Shown here in pieces: positions 22,619-31,697 of a DNA stretch of 64,000 bases. The position numbers and the translations under genes are program-made. The notes under the pieces are model-generated. The model saw only the letters and a program-made list of their open reading frames with translations, ran no database searches and was not told the origin of the DNA. Each line of letters opens with the position of its first letter. The stretch's first letter is position 1. Source of the DNA: Streptomyces sp. WAC05374 (lineage in GTDB: Bacteria > Actinomycetota > Actinomycetes > Streptomycetales > Streptomycetaceae); contig NZ_SMNQ01000001.1 in NCBI RefSeq assembly GCF_004353505.1, forward strand, positions 558,001-622,000, read 5' to 3'.

Positions 22619-24022
22619 ATGACCGACCAGTTGGGAACCGACCGCACGACACGGCACGCCGTGGTCATCGGCGGCAGTATCGCGGGACTGCTCGCCGCCC
22701 GGGTGCTCGCCGAGCACGCCGAGCGGGTGACGGTCGTGGAGCGCGACCGCTTCCCCGAGGAGCCCGGGCCACGCGCGGGCGTGCCACAGGGACGGCACCT
22801 GCACGTACTGATCGACGGCGGCCAGCGCGCGCTGGGGCAGTTGCTCCCGGGCGTCCTGGACGAGCTGCGGGAGCAGGGGTCGCCGAAGGTCGGCATGCCC
22901 GAGGACGTGGTCCAGTGGCAGGGCGGCGTGTGGTACCGCCGCACCCCGGCCAGCGCCCACCTCTTCACCGGCTCCCGCCCCCTGGTCGAACAGGTGGTGC
23001 GGCGCCGCGTCCTGGCCGATCCGAGGATCGAGGTGGTGGAGGGCACGGAGGCCGTGGGCCTCGCCGGTGACGCCACCCGGGTGCGCGGGGTGCGCCTGCG
23101 CGAGCGCGGGGCGGGGCGGACCGAGGGGACGCGCACACTGGAGGCCGACCTGGTGGTGGACGCGTCGGGCCGGGGCTCGCGCGCCCCGCAGTGGCTGGCG
23201 GAGCTCGGGGCGGAGCCGCCGCGCGAGGAGGTCATCGACACGGGCCTGGCGTACGCGACCCGCGTCTACCGGCCGGGGCCGGCCGCGGACACCGGGGACT
23301 TCACCGGCCAGTACATCGTGCCCAACCCCGAGCAGACGTACAGCGGTGTGGTGCTGCCCATCGAGGGCGGACGCTGCCTGGTCACCCTCTCCGGGCTGCG
23401 CGGTCAGGAACCGCCCACGGACGAGGACGCGTTCGAGGCGTACGCGGAGCGGCTGCCGCACCCGGTCCTGCGCGACTGGCTGGCCAAGGCGGAGCCGGTG
23501 TCGGCGGTGCACGGCTTCCGTACGACGGCCAACGTGCGGCGCCGCTACGACCTCCCGGGGCGGCGCCCGGCCGGGTTCCTCGCCACGGGCGACGCCCTGT
23601 GCACCTTCAACCCGATCTACGGACAGGGCATGTCCGTCGCCGCGATCGGCGCGGTGGCCCTGCGCGAGGCGCTGGGCGACCCGCGCCGGACGCCGACCAC
23701 GCGGCGCGTCCAGCGGGTGCTGTGCGACGCGGCCCGGCAGGCGTGGGACATCTCGGCGGGCGCGGACAAGAACATGCCGGGTGCGCGGGGCGACGCCGCA
23801 CGGACCCGGGCCGCCGACCGCCCGGCCGCCTGGTACCTGCGGCGCGTGCAGGAGCGGGCACCCGGCGACCCGGTCGTGGGCGCCGCGTTCCGGTCGGCCC
23901 TGTCGCTGGCGGAGCCGCTCACCGCCCTGTTCGCCCCGCCGGTGCTGCGGGCCGTGCTGTTCGGCCCGGTGCGCCCCGCCCCGGTCGAGCCGCCCCTCCA
24001 CAAGGAGGGCACGGAGGGCTGA
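22619..24022 (+). CDS. FAD-dependent monooxygenase/oxidoreductase
   Basis: 467 residues from ATG 22619. N-terminal Rossmann fold HAVVIGGSIAGLLAARVLAEHA with the acidic ribose-binding residue in VTVVERDRFP, a DASGRGS motif mid-protein and a second FAD contact LATGDALCTFNPIYGQGMSVAA, as in aromatic hydroxylases and geranylgeranyl-reductase-like flavoproteins. RPLVEQVVRRRVL is a family motif. It ends 6 bases from the stop of the convergent alcohol dehydrogenase. Substrate unknown; no biosynthetic neighbours. Confidence 0.83.
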   Translation: MTDQLGTDRTTRHAVVIGGSIAGLLAARVLAEHAERVTVVERDRFPEEPGPRAGVPQGRHLHVLIDGGQRALGQLLPGVLDELREQGSPKVGMPEDVVQWQGGVWYRRTPASAHLFTGSRPLVEQVVRRRVLADPRIEVVEGTEAVGLAGDATRVRGVRLRERGAGRTEGTRTLEADLVVDASGRGSRAPQWLAELGAEPPREEVIDTGLAYATRVYRPGPAADTGDFTGQYIVPNPEQTYSGVVLPIEGGRCLVTLSGLRGQEPPTDEDAFEAYAERLPHPVLRDWLAKAEPVSAVHGFRTTANVRRRYDLPGRRPAGFLATGDALCTFNPIYGQGMSVAAIGAVALREALGDPRRTPTTRRVQRVLCDAARQAWDISAGADKNMPGARGDAARTRAADRPAAWYLRRVQERAPGDPVVGAAFRSALSLAEPLTALFAPPVLRAVLFGPVRPAPVEPPLHKEGTEG

Positions 24023-24028
24023 CCCGGC

Positions 24029-25219
24029 TCAGGGGCGCATGACCACCTTCACGGCCCCCTCCTCCTTCTGCTGGAACATCCGGTACGCGTGCGGGGCGTC
24101 CGCGAGCGGGAGGTGGTGGGTGGCGAAGTCGTCCACGCCGAGCGGGTCGACGTCCGTGAGGAGCGGCAGGATGTCGTCGACCCAGCGGCGGACGTTGGCC
24201 TGGCCCATGCGGAGCTGGATCTGCTTGTCGAACAGGGTGAGCATCGGCAGCGGGTCGGCCGCGCCGCCGTAGACACCGCTCAGGGAGATGGTCCCGCCCC
24301 GGCGCACCAGGCCGATGGCCAGGTAGAGGGCGGCCAGCCGGTCGGCGCCCACCTTCTGGTGGAGCTTGGCCGCCCACGCCTTGGGGAGCAGCCCGGCCGC
24401 GTTCTGCTGCAGACGGCCGACCGGGCTGCCGTGGGCCTCGGTGCCGACCGCGTCGATGACGGCGTCCGGGCCGCGGCCGGCCGTGCGGTCCTTGATGGCG
24501 CCGACGAGCTCGTCGTGGTCGTCGAACCCGCTCAGGTCGTACACCTCCACGCCGCGCTCCCGGGCGCGCTGGAGGCGTTCGGGCACGAGGTCGACGCCGA
24601 TCACCTGGGCGGCGCCCTGGTGGAGGGCGATGCGGCAGCACATGTCGCCGATGGGGCCGAGCCCGAGCACGGCGACCGAGCCGCCCGGGGGCACGGCGGC
24701 GTACTGGACGGCCTGCCACGCGGTGGGCAGGACGTCGGAGAGGTAGAGGAAGCGGTCGTCCGGCGGGCCCTCCGGGACCTTGATGGGCCCGAAGTGCGCC
24801 TGCGGGACGCGGAGGTACTCGGCCTGGCCGCCGGGCACGGCCCCGTACAGCTTGGTGTAGCCGAAGAGCGCGGCACCCATGCCCTCCTCGGTGACCTGGG
24901 TGGTCTCGCACTGGGTGGGCAGGCCGGAGGTGCACATCCAGCAGTGCCCGCAGGCGATCTGGAACGGGACGACCACGCGGTCGCCCGGCTTCAGGCCCGG
25001 GACCTCGGGGCCGGCCTCCTCCACGATGCCCATCGGCTCGTGGCCGAGGATGTCACCCGGGGTCATGAACGGCGTCAGCACCTCGTACAGGTGCAGGTCC
25101 GAGCCGCACAGACCGGTGGACGTGACCCTGATGACCGCGTCGGTCGGCTCCTCGATCCTCGGGTCGGGCACCGTCTCCACCCGTACGTCGCGCTTTCCCT
25201 GCCATGTCACGGCCCTCAT
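24029..25219 (-). CDS. Zinc-dependent alcohol dehydrogenase (formaldehyde-dehydrogenase-like MDR)
   Basis: 396 residues from ATG 25219 with GAAGGG as RBS. Catalytic zinc ligands in TGLCGSDLHLYE and LGHEPMG; structural zinc cysteines in CGHCWMCTSGLPTQC; NAD-binding GLGPIGDMCCRIA. The insertion GLLPKAWAAKLHQKVG and the LIGLVRRGGTISLSGVYGG-type block are found in the glutathione-independent formaldehyde dehydrogenase-like branch. It is divergent from a UTRA-GntR regulator across a region with a HutC-type operator, so expression is probably ligand-controlled. Substrate unknown. Confidence 0.87.
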   Translation of the reverse strand: MRAVTWQGKRDVRVETVPDPRIEEPTDAVIRVTSTGLCGSDLHLYEVLTPFMTPGDILGHEPMGIVEEAGPEVPGLKPGDRVVVPFQIACGHCWMCTSGLPTQCETTQVTEEGMGAALFGYTKLYGAVPGGQAEYLRVPQAHFGPIKVPEGPPDDRFLYLSDVLPTAWQAVQYAAVPPGGSVAVLGLGPIGDMCCRIALHQGAAQVIGVDLVPERLQRARERGVEVYDLSGFDDHDELVGAIKDRTAGRGPDAVIDAVGTEAHGSPVGRLQQNAAGLLPKAWAAKLHQKVGADRLAALYLAIGLVRRGGTISLSGVYGGAADPLPMLTLFDKQIQLRMGQANVRRWVDDILPLLTDVDPLGVDDFATHHLPLADAPHAYRMFQQKEEGAVKVVMRP

Positions 25220-25335
25220 CGTGCGTGTCCCTTCACCGGCTCCTGCGGGGGCGCGGCCCGGGTACCCGGGCGCCGTGCCGGTGAATCCGTTTCGGCCAGA
25301 GTGCGACGGATCGGCGGGCACCCCCTTCCCCACAG

Positions 25336-25345
25336 GTTTAGACCA
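25336..25345. promoter_or_regulatory. HutC-type GntR operator between adh and gntR genes
   Basis: GGTTTAGACCA (25335-25345) contains GTTTAGAC, an exact fit to the GT-N-TA-N-AC consensus of HutC-subfamily GntR regulators and close to the TGGTATAGACCA/TGGTCTAGACCA sites of PhnF and DasR. It sits in the 193-base divergent region between the alcohol dehydrogenase and the regulator. Confidence 0.65.
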
Positions 25346-25412
25346 ATGATAGGGATTGATCACCCACACGGCACGCTCGACTACGCTGAGCGAAGGAAAT
25401 TGAGGGTTGAAC

Positions 25413-26144
25413 ATGGCTGAGTCCCAGGCTCCCGCGGCTCTTCCGCTCTACCTCCGGGTCGCCGCCGCGCTGCGCGACGACCTCACCCAGGGACGCATCG
25501 CCCCCGGCACCAGGCTTCCGTCCGAGCGCTCCCTGGTGCACCGCTTCCGGGTGAACCGCCACACCGTGCGCAACGCGCTCCAACTGCTGCGCGACGAGCG
25601 GCTGGTGGTGACCGAGCGGCGCGGCACGTTCGCCGCGGCCGCCGCTCCCGAGACGGCCGGCCCGGTCCTCGCGCCGGGCCTGCTGCGCTTCCCGTGCGGC
25701 ACCGGCTCCCCCGAGGCGTCCGCCGTGACCCGGCTCGCCTGGGAGCCCACCCCGACCGTGCTCGCCGAACAACTGGGCCTTCCGCCCGGCGAGCCGTCGC
25801 TGGTCCACCGCCACCACGTGCCGGGCGCCGGTGGCAGCCCCGTGCAGGAGGCGCTGTCCCGGTTCTCCCGGCACGCGCTGGCCGAGGTCCCCGAACTGGC
25901 CCGCTACCGGCGGCCGGAGGCGTGGCCCGCGCGGCCCGACCTGCGGCTGCTGTACCACTGGATGCACCGCGCGGGACTGCGGCTGACGCGCCGGGAGTCG
26001 ATCGGCGTCGGCCACGGGCCGGTCGCCACCACCTGCCTGACCGTGCACCGGGTGGTGAGCGACCAGCACGGCCACGTGCTGGAGGTGACCGACATCCGGT
26101 TCGCGCCGGAATCCGCCTCGTGGACCTACGAGTTCACCGGCTGA
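25413..26144 (+). CDS. GntR-family regulator with UTRA ligand domain (HutC/PhnF type)
   Basis: 243 residues from ATG 25413; GAGGG at 25402-25406 gives 6-base spacing. Winged helix (10-75): LPLYLRVAAALRDDL, PGTRLPSERSLVHRF, NRHTVRNALQLLRDERLV, followed by a UTRA domain (about 95-240; SLVHRHHVPG, CLTVHRVVSDQHGHVLEVTDIRF). UTRA binds small organic effectors such as sugar or phosphonate derivatives. Its likely operator lies upstream, so it should regulate itself and the divergent alcohol dehydrogenase. Confidence 0.9.
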   Translation: MAESQAPAALPLYLRVAAALRDDLTQGRIAPGTRLPSERSLVHRFRVNRHTVRNALQLLRDERLVVTERRGTFAAAAAPETAGPVLAPGLLRFPCGTGSPEASAVTRLAWEPTPTVLAEQLGLPPGEPSLVHRHHVPGAGGSPVQEALSRFSRHALAEVPELARYRRPEAWPARPDLRLLYHWMHRAGLRLTRRESIGVGHGPVATTCLTVHRVVSDQHGHVLEVTDIRFAPESASWTYEFTG

Positions 26145-26148
26145 CGCG

Positions 26149-27678
26149 TCAGACGATGCCCTCCGAGAGCTCCGCCTGCTCCCGCGCGGTGCCGTAGGGG
26201 GCCGGCGTGCCGTAGGAGCGGCGCGCGACGTACCACCACACGCTGGCGAGCACCAGCACCACCGCGAGCGCGATCACGGCGTAGTTCATCGAGTCGACGG
26301 TCACCGGCGACCTCTGCGGCAGGCAGAACAGCACGGTGACCACCGCGACCCACACCACCGCCGTCCAGCCGACCGGCTTGCTCCAGCGGCCCAGGGACCA
26401 GGGTCCCGGCCGGAACCGGTCGCCCGCCCGCAGCCGGAGGTAGATGGGGATCGCGTACGCGGGGGTGATGCCGATGACGTTGATGGCGGTGACCGCGCCG
26501 TAGGCGGTGGCCGAGTACAGCGACGGCACCGCGAGCAGCCCGGCGACGGTGACCGACAGCCAGACGGCGGGGACCGGGGTCTGGGTGCGGGCGCTGACCC
26601 TGCGCCAGAGCGGCGAACCGGGCAGCGCGTTGTCACGGCTGAAGGCGAACACCATCCGGCTGGCGGCGGCCACCTCGGCGTTCCCGCAGAAGAGCTGGGC
26701 CACGATCACGACGAGCAGCAGGGCGGCGGCGCCACCGGAGCCGAGCGCGTCGAGCAGGATCTGCGCGGGCGGCACACCGGTGGCGGTGTTCTGCGTGCCG
26801 GCGTAGTCCTGGATGGCGAAGGTCAGCCCCGCCAGCAGGGCGAAGCCGGCGATCCACGAGACCCAGATGGCCCGGACGATGCCCTTGGCCGCCGTGACGG
26901 ACGCGTTGGACGTCTCCTCGGAGAGGTGGGCGGAGGCGTCGTAGCCGGAGAAGGTGTACTGGGCCAGCAGCAGGCCGATGGCCGCCACGTAGAGCGGGTT
27001 GGCCCAGCCGGTGTCGTTGACGAACTCCGTGAAGACGAACCCGGCCGACTGGTGGTGGTCGGGCACGATCGCCAGCGCCCCCACGATGACCGCGACCCCG
27101 GTCAGGTGCCACCAGACACTGATGGAGTTGAGGACGCTGACGAGGCGGACGCCGAAGAGGTTCAGCACGGCGTGCAGCAGCAGGATGCACAGGAAGATCA
27201 CGAAGGTGGAGCCGGGCGTGGGCTCGAAGCCGAAGCGCAGGTTGAGGAACGCGCCGGTGAAGAGCGCGGCGCCGTAGTCGATCCCGGCGATCGCCCCGAG
27301 CAGGCCGAGCAGATTCAGCCAACCCGTGTACCAGCCCCAGCGCCGCCCGCCGAGCCGGTCCGCCATGTAGTAGAGGGCGCCCGAGGTGGGGTACGCGCTG
27401 GTCACCTCGGCGAGCGCCAGGCCGACGCAGAGCACGAACAGGCCCACGCCCGCCCAGCCCCACATCATCACGGCCGGTCCGCCGGTGCCGAGGCCGAAGC
27501 CGTAGAGGGTCATGCAGCCGGACAGCACGGAGATCACGGAGAAGCTGATGGCGAAGTTCCCGAAGCCGCCCATGCGGCGGGCCAGGACCGGCTGGTAGCC
27601 GAGCTCCCTCAGGCGCTCCTCCTCGTCCGGGGGCGGCGTCGACGGCCGCTCCTGGCCGGCCCAAAGGGTGCGGGACAT
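26149..27678 (-). CDS. APC-family amino acid/amine permease
   Basis: 509 residues from ATG 27678 with GGAGG spaced 7 bases. About 12 membrane helices; the opening ELGYQPVLARRMGGFGNFAISFSVISVLSG is characteristic of the GABA/ethanolamine-type amino acid permeases (APC superfamily), with SGYDASAHLSEETSNAS, AFSRDNALPGS and GITPAYAIPIYLRL as further signatures. Imports an amino acid, amine or similar by proton symport. It lies 35 bases after an unknown 325-aa gene in the same orientation, forming a two-gene operon. Confidence 0.9.
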   Translation of the reverse strand: MSRTLWAGQERPSTPPPDEEERLRELGYQPVLARRMGGFGNFAISFSVISVLSGCMTLYGFGLGTGGPAVMMWGWAGVGLFVLCVGLALAEVTSAYPTSGALYYMADRLGGRRWGWYTGWLNLLGLLGAIAGIDYGAALFTGAFLNLRFGFEPTPGSTFVIFLCILLLHAVLNLFGVRLVSVLNSISVWWHLTGVAVIVGALAIVPDHHQSAGFVFTEFVNDTGWANPLYVAAIGLLLAQYTFSGYDASAHLSEETSNASVTAAKGIVRAIWVSWIAGFALLAGLTFAIQDYAGTQNTATGVPPAQILLDALGSGGAAALLLVVIVAQLFCGNAEVAAASRMVFAFSRDNALPGSPLWRRVSARTQTPVPAVWLSVTVAGLLAVPSLYSATAYGAVTAINVIGITPAYAIPIYLRLRAGDRFRPGPWSLGRWSKPVGWTAVVWVAVVTVLFCLPQRSPVTVDSMNYAVIALAVVLVLASVWWYVARRSYGTPAPYGTAREQAELSEGIV

Positions 27679-27713
27679 GGCGGTACCTCCGAGTGGGTGG
27701 GGTGGGCGGTCGG

Positions 27714-28691
27714 TCAGCCGGGGACGTGCAGGCAGCGGGCGCGGGCGCGGGTGAACAGCTCCTCGGCCAGGGCCCGGTCCCCCGGGTCGCGGGTGCGGTA
27801 CGCCCACGGCTGGGGGGTGTAGTACGGGCCCAGCGCGGTGAAGACCCGGGCGGCGTCGTCGAACCGGAGCGCTCCCCACAGGGCGTGGGCCAGGTGGCTG
27901 AGGTCGAGGAGCGACTCGGTGGCCGGATCGGTGTGGTCGAACCAGGCGAGCAGGGCCCGCTCCGCGTCGCGGGACGCGTCCTCGGCGACCCAGTGCAGAT
28001 CCAGGGCCCGGTCCTGGCCCCGGTGGCGCCGGTAGCGCTCGACCCTGGCGTACAGCGGCAGGACGTGCAGGGCCGAGCCGGGCGGTGCCGAACCGGCGGC
28101 CCACTGGACGAAGTTGACGGCCTGCGGCAGGGAACCGCTGCCGGGCTGGCGGGCGTACAGGAACTGGAGCATCCGGTGGTACGCCTCGCGGTTGTGCGGG
28201 TCGCGCTTGTCGGCCTCCGCGAGCAGGTTCCACGGTCCGGGCGGCAGCATCGGCCCGGGCGGCCGCACCCGGTGGGCGTCCAGGCGCTGTCCGTCGTCGA
28301 GCACGGCCAGGGCCAGCAGGCACACCCAGGGCACCGGGTCGCCGGGGGCGACGTGGGAGGCGGCCTGGCACGCCTCCCAGGCGAGCCGCCACAGCTCGCC
28401 GGTGCGCGGGTGCGCCTCGCGGTGGGCGCGCAGGGCGCGTTCGACGGCGACGCGGGCGTGCATGACGGCCGCGGCCGGGCTGTGCGGCTGTTCGGCGCGC
28501 CAGACCTGGACGACGTCGGAGCCGGCCGCGACGGCGGCCAGCACCTGGGTGCGCCGGGTCCACGCGGACCAGTCGGCGGTGTCGTCCAGGAGCTGGGCCA
28601 TCGACAGCCAGCGTCCGGTACGCAGGTCCTCCAGCACTCCCCGCAAGGCGCTGTCGTGGCCCGCCGGGTGGTACACCGGTGTGACGGTCAT
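27714..28691 (-). CDS. Hypothetical helical-repeat protein upstream of permease
   Basis: 325 residues from ATG 28691 (AGAGGA upstream). Not recognised. The sequence is soluble, Trp- and Ala-rich and looks helical, with repeat-like blocks such as HARVAVERALRAHREAHPRTG, DPHNREAYHRMLQFLYARQPG and ALWGALRFDDAARVFTALG that resemble TPR-type helix pairs. No signal peptide or catalytic motif. The permease follows in the same transcription unit, and the kinase operon is divergent. It could be a scaffold or a regulator of the permease; no direct evidence. Confidence 0.75.
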   Translation of the reverse strand: MTVTPVYHPAGHDSALRGVLEDLRTGRWLSMAQLLDDTADWSAWTRRTQVLAAVAAGSDVVQVWRAEQPHSPAAAVMHARVAVERALRAHREAHPRTGELWRLAWEACQAASHVAPGDPVPWVCLLALAVLDDGQRLDAHRVRPPGPMLPPGPWNLLAEADKRDPHNREAYHRMLQFLYARQPGSGSLPQAVNFVQWAAGSAPPGSALHVLPLYARVERYRRHRGQDRALDLHWVAEDASRDAERALLAWFDHTDPATESLLDLSHLAHALWGALRFDDAARVFTALGPYYTPQPWAYRTRDPGDRALAEELFTRARARCLHVPG

Positions 28692-28787
28692 GGGTCCTCT
28701 GAGCGGACGGTGGGCGTTGGGGGGTGCGCGGCACACCGGGGAGAGCGGTCGGACTGCTCCCCGGCTACCGGCCGTTGATCGGCGATC

Positions 28788-28793
28788 ACTATA
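28788..28793 (-). promoter_or_regulatory. Strong -10 element for the hypothetical/permease operon
   Basis: On the minus strand positions 28793-28788 read TATAGT, a near-consensus -10. A possible -35 GGACCA lies 18 bases upstream. It is about 100 bases before the 325-aa gene, leaving a long leader. On the plus side two TGAACGG copies occur at 28861-28867 and 28875-28881, just before the kinase start. Confidence 0.4.
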
Positions 28794-28890
28794 GGCGGCG
28801 ATGGACGATCGTGGTCCACTTTCGTGCACGATTCGAATTGATCCGTAAACTCAAGGGAGTTGAACGGACACAAGTGAACGGGAGTGGGCG

Positions 28891-30327
28891 ATGACGGGGC
28901 CCGTGCTGGCCGTCGACCAGGGCACCTCGGGCACCAAGGCCCTGGTGGTGTGCCCGGACCGCGGAGTGATCGGCTCCGGTACGGCGCCGGTGCGCCCGCG
29001 CCACCTGCCGGGCGGCCGGGTGGAGACCGATCCCCGGGAGCTGCTGGACTCCGTCGTCGCGGCCGGACGCCGCGCGCTGGCCGCCGCGGGGGAGCCGGTC
29101 GCCGCCGTGGGGCTGGCCAACCAGGGCGAGACGGTCCTGGCCTGGGACCCGGCCACCGGTACGCCGCTGACCGACGCGATCGTCTGGCAGGACCGCCGGG
29201 CCGAGGGGATCTGCGCCGAACTCGCCCCGCACGCAGACCGGTTGCGCGAGACGACCGGGCTCCCGCTCGACCCGTACTTCGCCGCCCCGAAAATGGCCTG
29301 GATACGTCGCCACCTGACCGGCGAGGGCGTGGTGACGACCAGCGACGCCTGGCTGGTGCGGCACCTGACCGGCGAGTTCGTCACGGACGCGGCGACCGCC
29401 GGGCGCACCCAGCTCCTCGACCTGGACGCGGTGGCGTGGTCGCCGGAGGCGCTGGAGGTCTTCGGGCTGTCCGGCGAGCGCCTGCCGCGGATCGTGGACG
29501 CGGCCCAGCCGGTGGGCGTCACGGACGCCTTCGGCCCCCGCGTACCACTGACCGGCCTGCTGGTCGACCAGCAGGCCGCGCTGCTCGCCCAGGGCGCGAC
29601 CGAGCCGGGCGCCGCCAAGTGCACCTACGGCACGGGCGCGTTCCTGCTCGCCCAGACCGGCGACCGGCCCCGGCGCGGCGACTCGGGGCTGGTGCCCTGT
29701 GTGGCGTGGCGGCTCGGCGGGCGGACCAGCTACTGCCTGGACGGGCAGGTGTACACGGCCGCGTCCGCCGTGCGCTGGCTCACCGACCTCGGGGTGATCG
29801 GCGGGCCCGCCGACCTGGACCGGGTGGCCGCCTCCGTACCGGACGCGGGCGGCGTCACGTTCGTCCCCGCGCTGGCCGGGCTCGCCGCGCCGTGGTGGCG
29901 GGGGGACGTGCGCGGGTCGCTGACCGGGCTCGGGCTGGACACCACGCCCGGCCACCTGGTGCGCGCGCTGTGCGAGGGCATCGCCGCGCAGGTGGTGGAG
30001 CTCGCCTCGGCGGCCGGGGCGGACCTGGGCGCGCCGCTCGGGTCGCTGCGGGTCGACGGCGGGCTGACCCGCTCGGCGGTGCTGATGCAGGCCCAGGCCG
30101 ACCTGCTGCAACTGCCGGTGGAGGTGTCGGCGCTGCCGGACGCCACCGCCCTCGGCGTGGGCGCCGTCGCCCGCATGGGCCTGGACGCGTCCCTGCCGCT
30201 CGCGCGGGCGGTCCCGCCGTGGCGGCCGTCCGCCGTGTACGAGCCGCGCGTCTCCGCCACCGAGGCGGCCGAGCGGATGGGCGCCTTCCGGGCGGCGGTC
30301 GCCGCGCTGCTGGACCGTACGCCGTGA
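28891..30327 (+). CDS. FGGY-family polyol/sugar kinase (glycerol-kinase-like)
   Basis: 478 residues from ATG 28891 with GGAG upstream. N-terminal ATPase motif VLAVDQGTSGTKALVV, VGLANQGETVLAWD, IVWQDRRAEGICAEL, catalytic Asp in LLVDQQAALLAQG, KCTYGTGAFLLAQTG and LRVDGGLTRSAVLMQ are classic FGGY kinase features. It is coupled (GTGA) to a GlpA-like dehydrogenase, which makes glycerol or a related polyol the likely substrate. The usual GlpK DQGTTS motif is DQGTSG here, so the substrate could differ. Confidence 0.88.
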   Translation: MTGPVLAVDQGTSGTKALVVCPDRGVIGSGTAPVRPRHLPGGRVETDPRELLDSVVAAGRRALAAAGEPVAAVGLANQGETVLAWDPATGTPLTDAIVWQDRRAEGICAELAPHADRLRETTGLPLDPYFAAPKMAWIRRHLTGEGVVTTSDAWLVRHLTGEFVTDAATAGRTQLLDLDAVAWSPEALEVFGLSGERLPRIVDAAQPVGVTDAFGPRVPLTGLLVDQQAALLAQGATEPGAAKCTYGTGAFLLAQTGDRPRRGDSGLVPCVAWRLGGRTSYCLDGQVYTAASAVRWLTDLGVIGGPADLDRVAASVPDAGGVTFVPALAGLAAPWWRGDVRGSLTGLGLDTTPGHLVRALCEGIAAQVVELASAAGADLGAPLGSLRVDGGLTRSAVLMQAQADLLQLPVEVSALPDATALGVGAVARMGLDASLPLARAVPPWRPSAVYEPRVSATEAAERMGAFRAAVAALLDRTP

Positions 30328-31697
30328 GGCCGCTGCCCTCCGCACCGTACGACGTGGTCGTCGTCGGCGCCGGGGTGGTCGGCTCGGCCGTCGCCCGCGA
30401 GCTGGCCCGCTTCCCGCTGCGCACCGCCCTGGTGGACGCCGCCGCCGATGTCGGCGAGGGCACGTCCAAGGCCAACACCGCGATCCTGCACACCGGTTTC
30501 GACGCCGTCCCCGGCTCGCTGGAGGCACGGCTGGTACGGGAGGGACGGCGGCGGCTCGCCGCGTACGCCGCAGGGGCCGGCATCCCGGTGGAACCGGTGG
30601 GCGCGCTGCTCGTCGCATGGGACGAGGAGCAGCTCGCCGCGCTGCCGGGGCTGGCGCGCAAGGCCCGGGAGAACGACTGCCGGGACGTGCGGATCATCGG
30701 CCCCGACGAGCTGCGCACCCGCGAACCGCACCTCGGCCCGGGCGCGCTCGGCGCGCTGGACGTGCCGGGCGAGAGCGTCATCTGTCCGTGGACGACGACC
30801 CTCGCGTACGCGACCCAGGCCGTGAACGCCGGGGTGGACCTGCACCTGGACTGCCGCGTGGAGGACGTCCGCCCGGGGCACGAGCTGGTCACCGCCCGGG
30901 GCGTGCTGCGCACCCGCTACCTGGTGAACGCGGCCGGCCTGTACGCGGACGAGCTCGACCGGCTGCTCGGCCACCGGGACTTCACGGTGACGCCCCGGCG
31001 CGGCCAGCTCATGGTGTTCGACGCCTTCGCCCGCGGCCTGGTCCGGCACATCCTGCTGCCGGTGCCGACGGCGCTCGGCAAGGGCGTGCTGATCGCCCCC
31101 ACGGTGCACGGCAAGGTGCTGCTGGGGCCGACCGCCGAGGACCTCGACGACAGGACGGCGACCGCGTCGACGGCCGAGGGGCTGGCGTTCCTGGCGGAGA
31201 AGGGCCGGCGCATCCTGCCGGCGCTGCTGGACGAGGAGGTCACGGCGGTCTACGCCGGGCTGCGGGCGGCGACCGAGGAGGACGGCTACCGGATCGCCTG
31301 CCACCCCCGGCAGCGGTACGTGACCGTGGGCGGCATCCGGTCGACGGGGCTGACGGCGTCGATGGCGATCGCCGCCCATGCGGTGGAACTGCTGCGGGAC
31401 GCCGGTCTGGAAACCGGCCCCGCGCGTGAGCTTCCGGCGGTGCGCATGCCCAGCCTGGGCGAGTCGTTCCCCCGTCCGTACGCGGACGCGGAGCTGATCG
31501 CCGCCGACCGGGCGTACGGGGACGTCGTCTGCACCTGCGAGCGGGTGACGCGCGGGGAGATCCGTGACGCGCTCGCCTCGGTGATCCCGCCCGTCTCGGC
31601 GGCCGGGCTGCGGCGCCGGACACGCGCGGGCGCCGGACGCTGCCAGGGCGCCTTCTGCGGGGCGGCGGTCCGGGCACTGCTGGAGGGGGCGCGGTGA
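30324..31697 (+). CDS. GlpA-like FAD dehydrogenase with C-terminal BFD [2Fe-2S] domain
   Basis: 457 residues from GTG 30324, overlapping the kinase stop. FAD fold YDVVVVGAGVVGSAVARELARF; SKANTAILHTGFDA and GVLIAPTVHGKVLLGPTAED are typical of anaerobic-type glycerol-3-phosphate dehydrogenases. The last 70 residues carry the bacterioferritin-associated-ferredoxin-like cysteine set CTCERVT ... CQGAFC that binds a [2Fe-2S] cluster. Predicted to oxidise the phosphorylated product of the kinase, passing electrons to its partner flavoprotein. GTGA overlap downstream. Confidence 0.87.
   Translation: MRPLPSAPYDVVVVGAGVVGSAVARELARFPLRTALVDAAADVGEGTSKANTAILHTGFDAVPGSLEARLVREGRRRLAAYAAGAGIPVEPVGALLVAWDEEQLAALPGLARKARENDCRDVRIIGPDELRTREPHLGPGALGALDVPGESVICPWTTTLAYATQAVNAGVDLHLDCRVEDVRPGHELVTARGVLRTRYLVNAAGLYADELDRLLGHRDFTVTPRRGQLMVFDAFARGLVRHILLPVPTALGKGVLIAPTVHGKVLLGPTAEDLDDRTATASTAEGLAFLAEKGRRILPALLDEEVTAVYAGLRAATEEDGYRIACHPRQRYVTVGGIRSTGLTASMAIAAHAVELLRDAGLETGPARELPAVRMPSLGESFPRPYADAELIAADRAYGDVVCTCERVTRGEIRDALASVIPPVSAAGLRRRTRAGAGRCQGAFCGAAVRALLEGAR

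Noticed and set aside
26149..28734. Apparent 861-residue fusion of a Pro/Arg-rich domain to the APC permease
   Set aside because: The N-terminal part is the wrong frame of the 325-aa gene; the permease has its own GGAGG and ATG at 27678.
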